64,000 bases of DNA from a bacterium. GTDB taxonomy: Bacteria > Oederibacteriota > JAAXVQ01 > JAUVAV01. Every line of letters begins with the position of its first letter. Positions within the stretch are counted from its first letter, which is position 1. Positions 21,201 through 25,400 of this stretch are shown here, in pieces. The stretch is from positions 1 to 64,000 of the forward strand of contig JAIORK010000049.1 of NCBI GenBank assembly GCA_021108215.1. Direction: 5' to 3'. The notes beneath the pieces are model-generated. The model made no database searches, was not told where the DNA came from, and saw only the letters and a program-made list of their open reading frames with translations. The position numbers were made by a program, and so were the translations under genes.

Positions 21201-21913
21201 CATTGGAAAAAATCAAGCGTCATGGAACACAAATCATGGGAATGGGTGTGGCGTTGATTACGGCAGCGGCGATCGTCGGTATCGTCGGTACGATGGTGGT
21301 AGGTGTGCCGGTGATGTTCATTATCGGTATTCCTGCGGTACTCCTTATCATTGCCGGCGGGTTGATGCGCTGGCAGATTGCGGAGCAGGTGGCTTTCCGT
21401 ATCAACCCGACCATGACTGTACGGAAACAAATCCAAACAGCAGGATTTGGCACAGGTGACCAAGCACAAAACGAAAAAGCGCACAATGCCGGTTTGCATA
21501 CTTTGGCATTGCTGGATGATCCGAAATTTAATAAAGCACTACAGAATTTGAAAATTCGCGGTACGCAGCGCATGATTTCCGAGCACAACCGCAGTCGTGC
21601 AATTCAATCTATATTATCTCATTTGGTGCGTATCATGGAGAGTGATTTGAAGGATAAAACCAAATTGCAACTCACGCAAGAAGTGATACGAGTTTTAGGC
21701 TTCCTGGGGTTTGATATTAAAATGCAGGATCACCACTATAAGGATGCTCTGGTTGTAACTTTGACGCCCGAAACAGAACCGAAAATGTTGCAACAGGATT
21801 ATAAATTAGGACGCATTATTCAGCGTCTGGGAGAATTGGGTATCAAACTGAATATGCGCAATTTGGGTCCGATTAAACAGCGTAAGCTTAAAGTCACCGG
21901 AGCGGCGGCTTAA
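269..21913 (+). CDS. Giant exported RHS/YD-like protein with embedded SecA-like motor domain
   Basis: A single uninterrupted 7214-residue protein. ATG 269 is chosen because it has an extended Shine-Dalgarno (GGGGTGAT, 257-264) at the same spacing as giant gene 2; TTG 170, GTG 260 and ATG 263 are alternatives. Residues 1-54 form a long-n-region signal peptide ending VLAA. Then come Ser/Thr/Asn-rich sequence, YD-like repeats (about 454-828), three DUF4214 units (836-986), hydrophobic segments (about 1060-1220), a Gly-rich then Asn/Gln/Ser/Glu-rich disordered tract (about 1290-1680), helical sequence, a block of 67-75-residue repeats (2848-3198), hydrophobic segments (3589-3651, 3725-3878), a Lys/Glu-rich helical or coiled-coil region (about 4045-5355), a SecA-like ATPase core (about 5370-5990), and hydrophobic helices (6575-6660, 6985-7035). 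Function is unknown. The overall plan suggests a membrane-associated giant that may drive or undergo protein movement; that is inference. Confidence 0.85.
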   Translation: MQPLTDCKKNIKKLLSEFWRQTFRAIRQEGRRAICLVTAVSFIITGTGLPVLAAEYNQYVVSSLSYTQPTIPQVKLPILNITVPTTTIKIPTNTVGYFEKYNLNLFGKISQITNTVNSPVMTAAEPATTTRSTNTVNSVITQGLDTVNSQTTNTATDVSTIKNTVAQTTVGNTSAKNSTIRTMNQSSTTSSQDQDATQDITRLTNSYGSVNNMITSYMSGGNNVTVANLDEYKLEDIENNVTQIADTLSAPGADPQSVANVLTNMSSDVAVQVADKMSIGGLTSAMNNMPASVANTIVNNVSVTTQQDLNQHYASTNNNGSTTVSHTLPAAGFVPQTGTATRQDKLQNNAVVATVTTGVNGQGTVQSTAVYKNGKLQNGWSFSTTDSGGTASTTSNNVSAASTTSPTTSSTKASKTSSATSSTTSSTTSSTTSSSSVSAASTTTGTGATNTMRKDFSSGAYIVYTYNEDGNVSGWSSYNNHGNLAATSNSSNWSSTAGGASINGPSAAQIQADIQAGNTSGSYNGVNITYTYNADGTVTASYQTATTTTTDESSFDGEFEWTSSSTQTTNVTATYNKEGTIVSKVEECNGTTSYYSFDSNGNIKQMEVIGTNSHYRVTYNSSGNRTRYENIKDGTSMTYNYDSYDRITSTTDQDGVVHNVSVPPGTSANLTYTFSDNGQVIAAVSSAGDTFTYNVEGKVTHITRADGTRIIVTKWDSQGRATEGNFATYSEVADDTTRDLYESGATRTVTDSSGTIYFSYNADGLLASEAMNCSNGDKFWNYYSYDSNGELSRKVTMDKDGKVAYTFYKEGKVIGGINTDGDLWGADGISADDRKWLINIYYGQMLGRDATDADYAAWEGKTFAEISAGIKNSAEYVTKVVTDSFESMLNREPTQAELDTYLAQGLAGNFDATKFKEAIRATPEFINGEGFVDYVNDYAQRYFRRDATAAEISAWRANCLSGAWDVNKLDAIFMKTDEYKNSVASIDALKDIAKDYLGMADASIQDLINIGLLDANGNSTMTINTIVNALKSSAAYIQLVMADMSNKQVDPAHYKKPKKSGWFKAIIMAVIQIVVTVILTCIMGPLGTILAGAVFGAINAAQNGGNVFKGMVMGAVMAAATMVFSAVANAIVAAAKAVAQGAAAMIDALKTAFTSTLDALSNAMGNIVTMVKDMITKVVTKIASIVLEKSGLADKLGAVGTALVIMVVSAVAAGIAQGAVNEMEIDVNATSTSFSEGFTEGFKGSITAGLTAKGMNSTTAIITNMAKTAATAYVEDKMEANGTSPFLVAFASSMTGAAVVGASYASFGTGAGGAGTGVKDIGAGAGAKGTGLGAQGSGKAGVADLGDGTEPGDGMSVEAGETTGELGAGDNPAGMGTTHFDNTKSEVFATGDGQAAGSGDMQSKASDAINAAEQSTSTDSHPSATNSTESTRETSNTIDSPQSSEQSNQPATTSKDNTNNNTNIADFGKSQPESNQNDRSDQRQESSDSAKTDAPDEQDQNDQSQQQPEQIQDLNQTAQKPQTQTSGINPLKEGNQANNNGNADPANSDAPLDQPSLTSDATSKDNPENENLPGQEVEDLDSQSEKGVNSDPSTSTHDSEKGRQQGEVPTGSEKNVSSGGGEGGGGAAEGGNAEGGNNEETNENTNTPENQKTNDPTKTDAQSQGANTDGRQDTKASQTDGYKGLNALQDFGRETFGTSLSQMLTTSIASGIQKAFQKMLTKMYVKEVYDVKELAGDQGITESEMQEQLEQSTDGFQNDLVNNNAALTQAWESFSNALTYGTEQTSKTTVEETTFGDKRTVHNNGNSLYKPANSKTGVFVDAAGNAQAVDLQSNKPVDVSQLSTGEAQKIQSSMATAAANYAALGNHSAAASANLGAAQMAQQAGASSAVVQDYIAQAQTQAVQSGEGNVPDTQSLAQVDLVSGSIQAKQGNIQAASDSFDKAMSAIKASDALSVETKGEMQLGAAQQMNEAISDLASNDKISSDVKATAAKQLNQKITSTLESAGVNFETAKGDVKTSGLSRTGKAANQQATEKMQKALNATTSEAQNEKKAEAEKLQTIADNMVEALHSDFEASKKMDSEKQVARLGAISDIGSEKAKETIRTEIADLVSSQQIDANDPAKQEKQANAMKNWESQETLATANMLKNANGADSAVQGMLGNVVKDDLRSTGKFNYDLLDAQTCADGRKQETYDQAASQAKTDTQKIQLTQLLLQDASTAIEGFQADMVQKQMDSISNEGLSKSAELRQGFAQAAKDMSKKMLGDADKRSAASDFLNMAADKLDAVLEQTAAGNLSTMSAIEMSNLKNSAFELSAIANAMDIASGQASIQTDRDLTQSAAQIESAYKENPNFETKTVIVDGRSVLKVTNILDKSYKLFGVQDEVVTKAMDKAGAGDAQSVFWNVSYTSGGAIKAWGTTGTLELPAGNLSGATFQMTENNQITLTGTLGTQNYTAVYGSFESEASTVLPAGVSELMNTTVMYSKTGDTEVFYNKDNSFTVVNGLDTQGNLMKNVDGGNAVRFAKNGRALDQATTAGSNVSSGDANNQDQTATQIYERKDVNFSCSLTNAEGQRTETNFTDHEFVQTTKGEKNGVAYTSITTRNSSMQTTREQYSTAFMVQEMADGSILEISEYSRDSVYENNKLQSTKVTGENAITTRDGKVVSEKAEINHTTTYSYDPSSGKLTGSVRVGTEQGVREISRDVSGNIISTEVCKNNKYTVVMDAQGKTLRQENIKLAVQTLDGIGREIASKGKDKYTTTFTYNAAGELTGRIREGGVSQNGQDISRNEAGEKIGSETYVTNTYTIVMDAHGRQVSSESTKTDVKTLAADGTQVGDTIPSRKVTMNVTGFDTQGRPNSYTREITTTKNGVLESEGKKSSPYDTIVTKVTVGNGHMIGNVTSVLAAGKVEIQKTEMRVTDKSKENFDAKGNPKNYTRIITNHQTGSLNSELYDKTVTTMKIENGNMLGSTTRVLNGENILQTVVMKASANSEFVEEGPAKGSPKSYTRAVTNYQGGKLRGDAYDKTVTTTKFEDGGAVHSTTEIFSGNNSLQVAGIAATENSGFDKKGNPESYTRTVTNYQKGELQGAAYDKTVTTMVVENGGTRKSTTRVLNGEAVLQTVKTIATENSKFDKDGNPNSYTRTITTNQDDKLELGEGRNKESVKYNKSETTIQVENGLLMNRTTQYMDAAGKTIFETSIAVSAHYTKEEAAQATQTHGASLDPVASMTKEGDQKSYVQTTKRYGGTEKKIIGDKEVSMDVEFRETIAEVENGKTKTQDSYIKYDLVKTMTYGELAASADNPLISRKETEKLKTFMQEKGVDLQSTEVSIDYELDASGTMVTATRISFEDTNGKTWSADLVKTSGMVEAPEMHSTIGAKVVKIPKSGFETGDWQGEESMTLEGVGRALAGTAALEDMQSKLTGTDANTNYIVTYDNEGHVTGVRYEDTQGLVRSFEMEQKTSLLSYLSWHGPTADTVLSDTGISKTETHALDGVVKEHIEFTAGGKPTLIEKTVGTTVSTTQALVAGQAIEFDANGVKNAKTTTTDTKTGVFIDTIVINGKQIKQGENLSVALNQVDNTYTITAPDNHAKTSVVKVIIQGLVVAAAAVLLAPVVATIAAAAAVSVVATAAVMSVVGVLAIAPMVSAVGAMSAQQTFAMTVDAEGTDKTQLGQRWTNKIYTSVEGIANAWNTTVDNMQMYNWEGDKGVFDNLGDIKNSFMHNLKYSFAGMGNAFLSTLEIAASVITVPLDTFADNVLRQWDNGVARGAYILAKVVAQNAVLIVAIATGTGTLLITAGVLAELPHHGGAGILGFAASVAISVGNTLNHFIIQPLPHLVHAIGAVFTKSAGSYARADMYVAAFGALIEVAFALHMLKGYVGKAKSAYASAQIITLSAVRGFKIANTGGVKGIAKGLWSATWQGGKITFKSQAARAAMVEIVSGNMSVKGKFRAVESLSKMTTKQTNRYMSLLKTLGRVETKPFVGKLRNDFRLKMDGYMNGSKFFRNSVAPKLNIMGRGLGAAVGKISSIASMPMKGMNRFVVKTIADLMPLSSKGNVQPMNNTGRKAVRARVEQKIRSTRTELAKSTSLRQMMFKANKLNKLYAEYGAALATMNNPVETLNAIQSAAKGKTGTQSAAGLLEALITASPALGAKVSGKLLSKKTTKTQKIVDKTCSSIGENAVKAASVIGTGKLNNTMMNKIMDSAAKKTGGLESLVKALGKEQGSLRQAFEARTSEAAKKKMERKTKEEAEAKKQSEVPDLVDAIFQPGNSRARKQMMNIGAKNKVVMKQLAEMASKGERRFMREQMMELSKQGNMQEALVKALSESKSGTLKSFVKTALESEIPDLAKRLTKEISKDPKATKKMQEFAKDNNFTKQMADYVLNVDAVHAKEMLRNVPRNLRKNVVETASRELIQKVTGESGLNNRGGTVKDLRRAKEGLDAKKNKHEIEQLERLEGITVKAKGEVKTSSGANGNAKGKGKTEDAKKSEKDIDPAETASGVDPFSMSAYKALDLLKDPLQTGYEVAKVVSGLKLIEGIGVGIRKYSSSQRALFEQARLEKQTSTLEGTMGAIKNISHEIAKTDAKLARVATGKLSFSGRAAKIQKLLQKQNALQTEQTQLMAHGGLISESAAGINLELNKLNIDTQMLESMLGKEGVKQYAEEFKALKKAVKEFVEAGENITAETRRLNNRNQIVSAKLERLKQLNNSTSKRIQKRAEMLEKQKADLESTLSEMRMPTEKTEARAREMEIKRMEAGMEVIRASKALEAGGLKVVRNAAAKKPEKLNIENQIAEIVRLETKISTQSRRMRNVQSSKEVRTERNLKIMEKHFADKIAENRNKVDELRNDLVRQMDVLGQNRLFAEKLSKQFAKPGALSEMKKFTAEIFEKTSLGEQKIRFEELNSIAQRTLLENLSATALAKLAKARGYEKTMLEVNKQLEAAGKLEADAKGTKTEMKKAQALEAYSRAGNMLAGIGAKSNGLRNGKNKAQYRKALKASDLQVSQMLDGMRTKRLVSDTEMAKINKFLKFHVKQTEGKTVEESLAEFNNQGLMNKLGRSKLTMEKLKLGKSSAEQWEVFRKQQGKRENMTLEDAAKIEAAKSMTSKAGKAFREFMETRQSKETRIGDLLTEFNRIQGMKGKVQLREKNVEAYYKHHSQKFNERVMNEIQAFQMTQLKKVTSETEIKKQEKLIDKLNEADVLTHDLAVAKTEGRTTGREYVKQQKRLNTVLKSIERLEKAGTKLENTPFAETMMVEKMEKVLEIESSLEIAIILNKIKTKVEKKNMSEAEAERHYDKKLDMTTEGFKDCWSHYGKIYKSAKASEIQKHKDASKKIEAELEKVIPKAEQVTDGYGFYKAFKGLRNKKLKDGSMRAGSIEDARLVRIYGEMVFKRLTGYPSTRVAQRVMLSEFFGKRNAGLRAGGGKTHPFIMFPGMTKILTGKSLRAEILVDDAPAIDKYLNEAQDTKGSHGKSLKQGDLAKAFGIELVNGNKLHSEGKYRELVDALNNSKKVVVFDHTTRAHLRNAEVSNQKLRAALQRTNHVGIDEVHMAATSQTSAVIGGNVSAPKAELVRKIDKLLNDIGFNAKTFESSAKKTGNKGLGELGKGFKVEDYRGKELSGSKMTELNNASTKKIMLLDGEIKLNHAARESLKQYKAGEISSVLRTLYSKTGRAGEYSSYFVKNGLVYPVDMLGKIQFEQISNDIVGQITAVRKHGADPYTSVRVNHTSMQTSMSAMYAGNNGAHIVGASGTIAGIESLMQSKIGSSSRHISTSMLDIQTMIKNTGGKVLSMSKADLAKADKAVIDTLVNKKNWDAMVFEADPVKQLELVDKYMTDLKRRGVNDAIISVISAEGTGFYVKKGTGQALAKSKDFKKLLESAEVKSKNVTVHEGWKVNKGKYDYIEIKDGVQVLVQAHKAKADKVTGENTGKVFMKNRQISIFNEQGAVGKNFQNDAILVVRGAEKMSADLLTQTILRSGRPHTKGAWKTERYLAVKDNVLKNANENIQKRSPEIRSLLESITGKDNKMNATNSEIIRLLAKGSNRSLAEQLKLNAEFRQLDLVGDSTRFAVQDTFRDRMVINPLKEAMNGKNKESRAYKIFDKALSDVLNQHGSSADLKLRMAGKESAKTLNDNYVKNNFSSNLNDAAQVWRNVRKNAWRSRNMSLKTWMQATKKLGEIKSAQRALQKNEMPVRTEVNTFAEATTFEELYVVGKRLMEKVLSKETGGSAIGELQHQSSRVAKAAKESKVDSKVSEAFEKSWNETHKQLEWSARDNKTSSSQMTLAQAAKYLHTDEATAKLALANTAADAIQMIHNADYTSQLSGVSDGVMFNTEGIATPENVSVSDVEVPSFNDSRIGSVLKSVPGLGGNLDIKAAEINRTMGAINETTRLWNAGTDESFVAAQQANFGENWMEPALQNKYGSDIAFVRNYSKTNNPLKQAWMIWNQPNQAKGLLNQSLQNIANVNPKLQELKANSDATLTYQGRTMKLNQATQYVQQQLAQAQSLAERYGLDISQQLAGLPARQRIVERQSDAVQSAVESQLRHRQFQSVQKGVQTWQNVVRNFNRMDFVVPMTKAAQGVIQPNMITRMAMGTLFVGMMSVTSLPVTTLMMGVFGGMIFMPLVSRMTKNTDAQKAPSSPLMKWAMPIGLLIVGLFGNPTIATAGVGTLYNQVTEKVFNVSEVGENQVMVNIPTESKGEKRADISGKPVTRAGKSLVDAFKSEMEKAKTKDGKTGFAVLQRLMAEDRFGNVRLKAGAWAQNYGYMHLIAAIFSMVPQALESVSEIDLASEGEQVAEDALTQTGMKIRVTRNSLNLMNKNASEAVLNQVLMAVIQNVFTTAETSILQGKLAQHPEFKEYGSFGLAEFLKQFIFDGQVLQNRIQGESWVVLGGENFYSLIKNRLGREVRSNEVNELDLAMGELENEAMPKMRAMANEIKKLAGHELIAKQEEFQGRFGVDYIDYLAMANPSLAEKILLLFAGKEIFQDKNPLEKIKRHGTQIMGMGVALITAAAIVGIVGTMVVGVPVMFIIGIPAVLLIIAGGLMRWQIAEQVAFRINPTMTVRKQIQTAGFGTGDQAQNEKAHNAGLHTLALLDDPKFNKALQNLKIRGTQRMISEHNRSRAIQSILSHLVRIMESDLKDKTKLQLTQEVIRVLGFLGFDIKMQDHHYKDALVVTLTPETEPKMLQQDYKLGRIIQRLGELGIKLNMRNLGPIKQRKLKVTGAAA
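1534..1575 (+). repeat. 12-bp tandem repeat encoding TTSS
   Basis: Four near-identical 12-bp units (type ACCAGTTCCACT) encode repeated Thr-Thr-Ser-Ser within a longer Ser/Thr-rich linker of giant gene 1. Such in-frame minisatellites can vary in copy number. Confidence 0.6.
2773..3225 (+). other. Three DUF4214-type units inside giant gene 1
   Basis: Three successive segments carry the DUF4214 pattern of an aromatic residue, a Leu or Phe, Arg, a helix break and a Trp or Tyr: YYGQMLGRDATDADYAAW, SFESMLNREPTQAEL and YAQRYFRRDATAAEISAW. DUF4214 is known from large secreted, RTX-like and S-layer-associated proteins. Here it follows directly on YD-like repeats and precedes a hydrophobic block. Confidence 0.65.
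8810..9860 (+). repeat. Tandem 67-75-residue repeats in giant gene 1
   Basis: Five units begin at 8810, 9035, 9236, 9449 and 9650, giving steps of 225, 201, 213 and 201 bp. Each starts with a pattern like FDKKGNPESYTR and contains AYDKTVTT, then an ENG turn and STTRVLNGE. A weaker sixth unit may follow. The spacing is a whole number of codons, as expected for a protein repeat of YD/beta-sheet type. Confidence 0.8.
16380..18230 (+). other. SecA-like motor ATPase core inside giant gene 1
   Basis: The SecA motif order is recognisable. AGGGKT (residues 5412-5417) matches SecA TGEGKT (Walker A). ILVDDAPAIDKYL matches the VTVNDYLA segment. IDEVH (Asp at 5537) is motif II. YFVKNGLVYPVD matches SecA YIVKDGEVVIVD, where the preprotein cross-linking domain begins. 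GASGT (near 5740) matches GMTGT. RSGR (near 5966) retains motif VI. Spacing between motifs is SecA-like. The key Lys, Thr, Asp-Glu and Arg residues are all kept, so ATP hydrolysis is plausible. The SecA C-terminal zinc-binding tail is not seen. Confidence 0.75.
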
Positions 21914-21917
21914 ACTG

Positions 21918-21945
21918 TTTATCGTGCTAGTGCGAACACGATGGG
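21918..21945 (+). repeat. Dispersed palindromic repeat, head module only
   Basis: TTTATCGTGCTAGTGCGAACACGATGG is nearly identical to the heads at 38140 and 42373. It includes the 6-bp stem ATCGTG/CACGAT. It begins five bases after the stop codon of giant gene 1. Confidence 0.65.
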
Positions 21946-22062
21946 TGTGAGAGCCCATCAATGAAGCGGGTTAATATCGCCGATTGAAGGTGGAGCACCG
22001 AATTGATATTTCAGCAGATCGGTGCGACATCCTGCCGTATTTGGGGCAGGGCGAACATCTCT
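21940..22062 (+). other. Series of hairpins downstream of giant gene 1
   Basis: Further inverted repeats follow the repeat head: GATGGG/CCCATC (21940-21945 and 21954-21959), GCACCGA/TCGGTGC (21995-22001 and 22019-22025) and CCTGCC/GGCAGG (22031-22036 and 22045-22050). The stretch has no ORF. It may be a structured 3' untranslated region or a small RNA; I do not recognise a known family. Confidence 0.4.
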
Positions 22063-22066
22063 CGAC

Positions 22067-22118
22067 AAAAATACCATGGGCTTACCCGGCATGTGCCAGG
22101 TAAGCCCATGGTATTTTT
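22067..22118. repeat. 20-bp perfect inverted repeat
   Basis: The left arm 22067-22086 (from AAAAATACCATGGG) is the exact complement of the right arm 22099-22118, around a 12-base loop that itself has GGC/GCC. The arms contain GGTAAGCCCATGG, which is the tail module of the dispersed repeats at 38223, 42409 and 47264. It could also stop transcription in both directions because A and T runs flank it. Confidence 0.8.
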
Positions 22119-22120
22119 AT

Positions 22121-22175
22121 AAAAAAGCCGTCTGGTCGTGTCCCGGCATCCGCCGGGCAGACTGGATGGTTTTTT
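22121..22175. terminator. Two-way rho-independent terminator between the giant genes
   Basis: An A run (22121-22126) and T run (22170-22175) enclose GTCTG/CAGAC (22130-22134 and 22158-22162) and a CCCGGC/GCCGGG stem (22142-22147 and 22152-22157) with loop ATCC. It is well placed to end transcription of giant gene 1 before giant gene 2. Confidence 0.7.
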
Positions 22176-22343
22176 AAGTATGACGCTATTTTCCGTTTTT
22201 TTTTGCAAGCTTATCCTGGATTAATTAATGAAAAAAGGGCAAAACAAGTCCAGTTTATTCCACTCAATCCCCTGAAGTCAGTAATACCCCTGTAAATAAA
22301 AGGTATTATTGCAATATAAAAATTTCCAATTTTGGTCTGATGT

Positions 22344-22372
22344 TTGCAAACAGGTAATGTGTATGATATCTT
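22344..22372 (+). promoter_or_regulatory. Putative extended -10 promoter of giant gene 2
   Basis: TTGCAA (22344-22349), a 17-base spacer and TATCTT (22367-22372) preceded by TG at 22364-22365 form an extended -10. Transcription would start near 22379, giving a leader of about 32 bases. The pattern parallels that of giant gene 1. Confidence 0.45.
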
Positions 22373-22410
22373 TACAATAAGAATTAAATAATTACTAAGA
22401 GGGTGATCAC

Positions 22411-25400
22411 ATGATGAACTCAAAAAATAATTTTCAATCATGGTTCCTAAGAATATTTATACTTATTGCGGTTTTCCTGGCAGGGGTGTCACAGGTTTCC
22501 GCCAGCAGGGGATCGGATATGGTTGGCAAAATTTTGTCCAATCTCATTGCCGGTGGTGAGTACATCATCGGATCCAGTTACATAGAAGATGAGAAAGAAG
22601 GAACCATGAAAGTTGTCGTGGAGACAACGGATGGTAAAAAAGTTTTTGATGAATCAGGACAGATGTTGGAACAGACTGATCGTCAGGGAAATAAAACCTT
22701 CTTCAAAGACGGTATTCCGGTCAAGACCGTTTCTCCCTCAGGGACTGTTATCTCTAAAACGCAAGTTCAGAGAACAGGCCAAGGTGATAAATGGATAGAA
22801 AGCCGCGACTATATGGGCAATCTTGAGAAACGTCGTGTCAATGCCAAAGGTGAAATGGTGGAACGCATCGACCAATCGGGCAGACGCTTTCGTGTAAAAG
22901 CACAAAAGGACAGTCAGGGGCAGACAGTCGCCATGACCGAGATCAATCAGGCGAGCGGGACCCGTACCACACGCTTTATGAATCCGAAAACCGGAGAAGT
23001 TGAAAAACTCATTGATGAAAAAGGCGACATCATTGTTATTCAATACCAAAAAGACGATAAAGGACGCAAGCTTGCCAGCTTGGAAAAGAATACAAATACG
23101 GGTCTTCTAACTGAAAAACAATATGACAGCATGGGTCGCGAGACGATGATCGTGGATTCGTCCGGCATGACAAGAGAAATCGCGTATGAGGTCAATGGTG
23201 CCAATCAAGTCAGCGCCTCTGTGGAGACAATCCAAGAGCCAAATGGTGAGACCCATAAACTGACAAAAACATTTGACGGTGCAAGCCGTGTGACCAGCGA
23301 AGTTGATTCAAGAGGCAAGGAGATCGAATATAGTTATACCGTGGAAGAGGATGGACACGTTTCGAAAGTGGAAGAAAATGAGACGGTTGTAAATGATCGG
23401 GGAGAAAAGGTTACGACCGAGCGCGTTAAAATCATGAATGCTGATGATCGGATCGAAACTGTATTTGAAAACGGTTTTCGTATTGATTACACATACGAAG
23501 AAGATGAAAATGGACGGGTTGAGAAAACGCATGAAACCAAATATATTGCGGATACCATGGAAAAGCTTTATACCCAGACCACGGAGATGGATGCGAACAA
23601 TTTGCCGAGCAAGTCTGAAAAATGGGAAGAATCCGGTCCTATTGGAAAACGGCATAGTATCACGTATTATTCCATGGATCCTCTCACCGGAAAAACAAAG
23701 AAAACCAGCACCATAAATGATCTCGGTGATCTTACCGAGACCCTGATGGATGAAAACGGTCAGGTGAAATCTTCTGAAACGTGGCAGCAGTATGGCGCAA
23801 AACTCAAACGCCATAGTATCACAACGATAACAACCGATAGTATGACAGGTCTTCCTTTGGAATCGAGGAGTGTTGATGATATGGGAAATATCACACTCAC
23901 AACGATGGATGAAAAAGGGTTGGCCGAACGTTCGGAGAGCTGGAGTGCTCGCGGCGCCTTACTAAAACGACATAGTGTGACCCAGATTGAGACCAATCCC
24001 CTCACTGGTAAACCCGAAAAAACAACCACGGTTAATGATCGCGGTGATGTTACGGTGACGTATATGAACGGGCAGGGCATGGCGGTATTGAGTCAGATCC
24101 GTGAAAATTCCGGGCCCAAACTCGGTCGGGATAAAGTGAGTACTACAGAGAACGATCCTTATACTGGGATGGCAAGTTCGGTAAGGACCCAAAGTGCGTT
24201 GGGAACATCACTGACGATGATGGATTCAAATGGGCTGCCGGTGAGTACGGAAAGTGATGATGTTTATGGGGCATCGCTGAAAAGACATAAAACAACCGAG
24301 CTGGAAGTTGATATTAATACCGGGTTGACCCAAAAAACAACTACGATTAATGATCGTGATGACAAAGTTGTTACCACGATGGATGACGAAGGCATGCCTG
24401 TCATCAGCGAGAGCTGGAATAGTCTTGGCGCGGAACTGAAAAAATATTCGTTGACGCAAATGAGTGTAGATCCCGCCACTGAAATGACCCGGAAAACATC
24501 AACGGTGAATGATTTGGGAGACATTTCGGTAACCAATATGGATGAAAATGGATTCGCGACAGACAGTCTGAGCATCAAAGCGTTGGGGGCGATTTTAAAG
24601 CAGACCAGTCTGACAATGATCACGACTGACGAGAATACCGGGCAGAGTGCCATGACGGATACGGTTAATTTACGGAATGACCGTACCCAAACCTGGATGG
24701 ATGAAAATGGTCTTGCTGTCAAAAGCGAGGGGTGGCTGGCGCTGGGTCCTGAGTTGAAAAAACACAGTCTGAACGAGATTACATCAGATCAGGAAACCGG
24801 CGAGACATCCAGTACGTTGAGTCGGAATGACCGCGGCGATGTTAACCAAACGTGGATGGATGAGGATGGCTTGGCGTTTAAAAGCGAGGGGAATTCTGCT
24901 TTGGGTGCTGAACTTAAAAAACACAGTTTTGTAAGCATTGCCACCAGTGATCAAACCGGGGAAACCACAGCGACGGTGAGTCGCAATGAGCGCTCGGATG
25001 AGACCGTGACAACAATGGATGAAAATGGTTTGGCTGTGAAAAGTGTGGGCAGCATGGCGCTTGGGGCAATTTTGAAAAGAACCAATGAGACCGCGATTGA
25101 AACTGATATAAATACCGGTGAAACTGCGGCAACCTATTCATTGAATAATCGTAATGACCGGACCTGGACCCGGATGAATGATAATGGTATGGCGGTGAAA
25201 AGCAGAAGTATTAATTCTTTGGGTGCGACATTAAAACGGACCAGTATGACCGCGATTGAAACCGATATAAATACCGGTGAGACAGCAATGACTTCAAGTA
25301 TCAACAACCGCAATGACCACACCGTCACCAAAATGAATGAAAATGGTTTGGCGATCCAGAGTCAGAGCAGTTTGGCTTTGGGGGCGACCTTAAAACGGGA

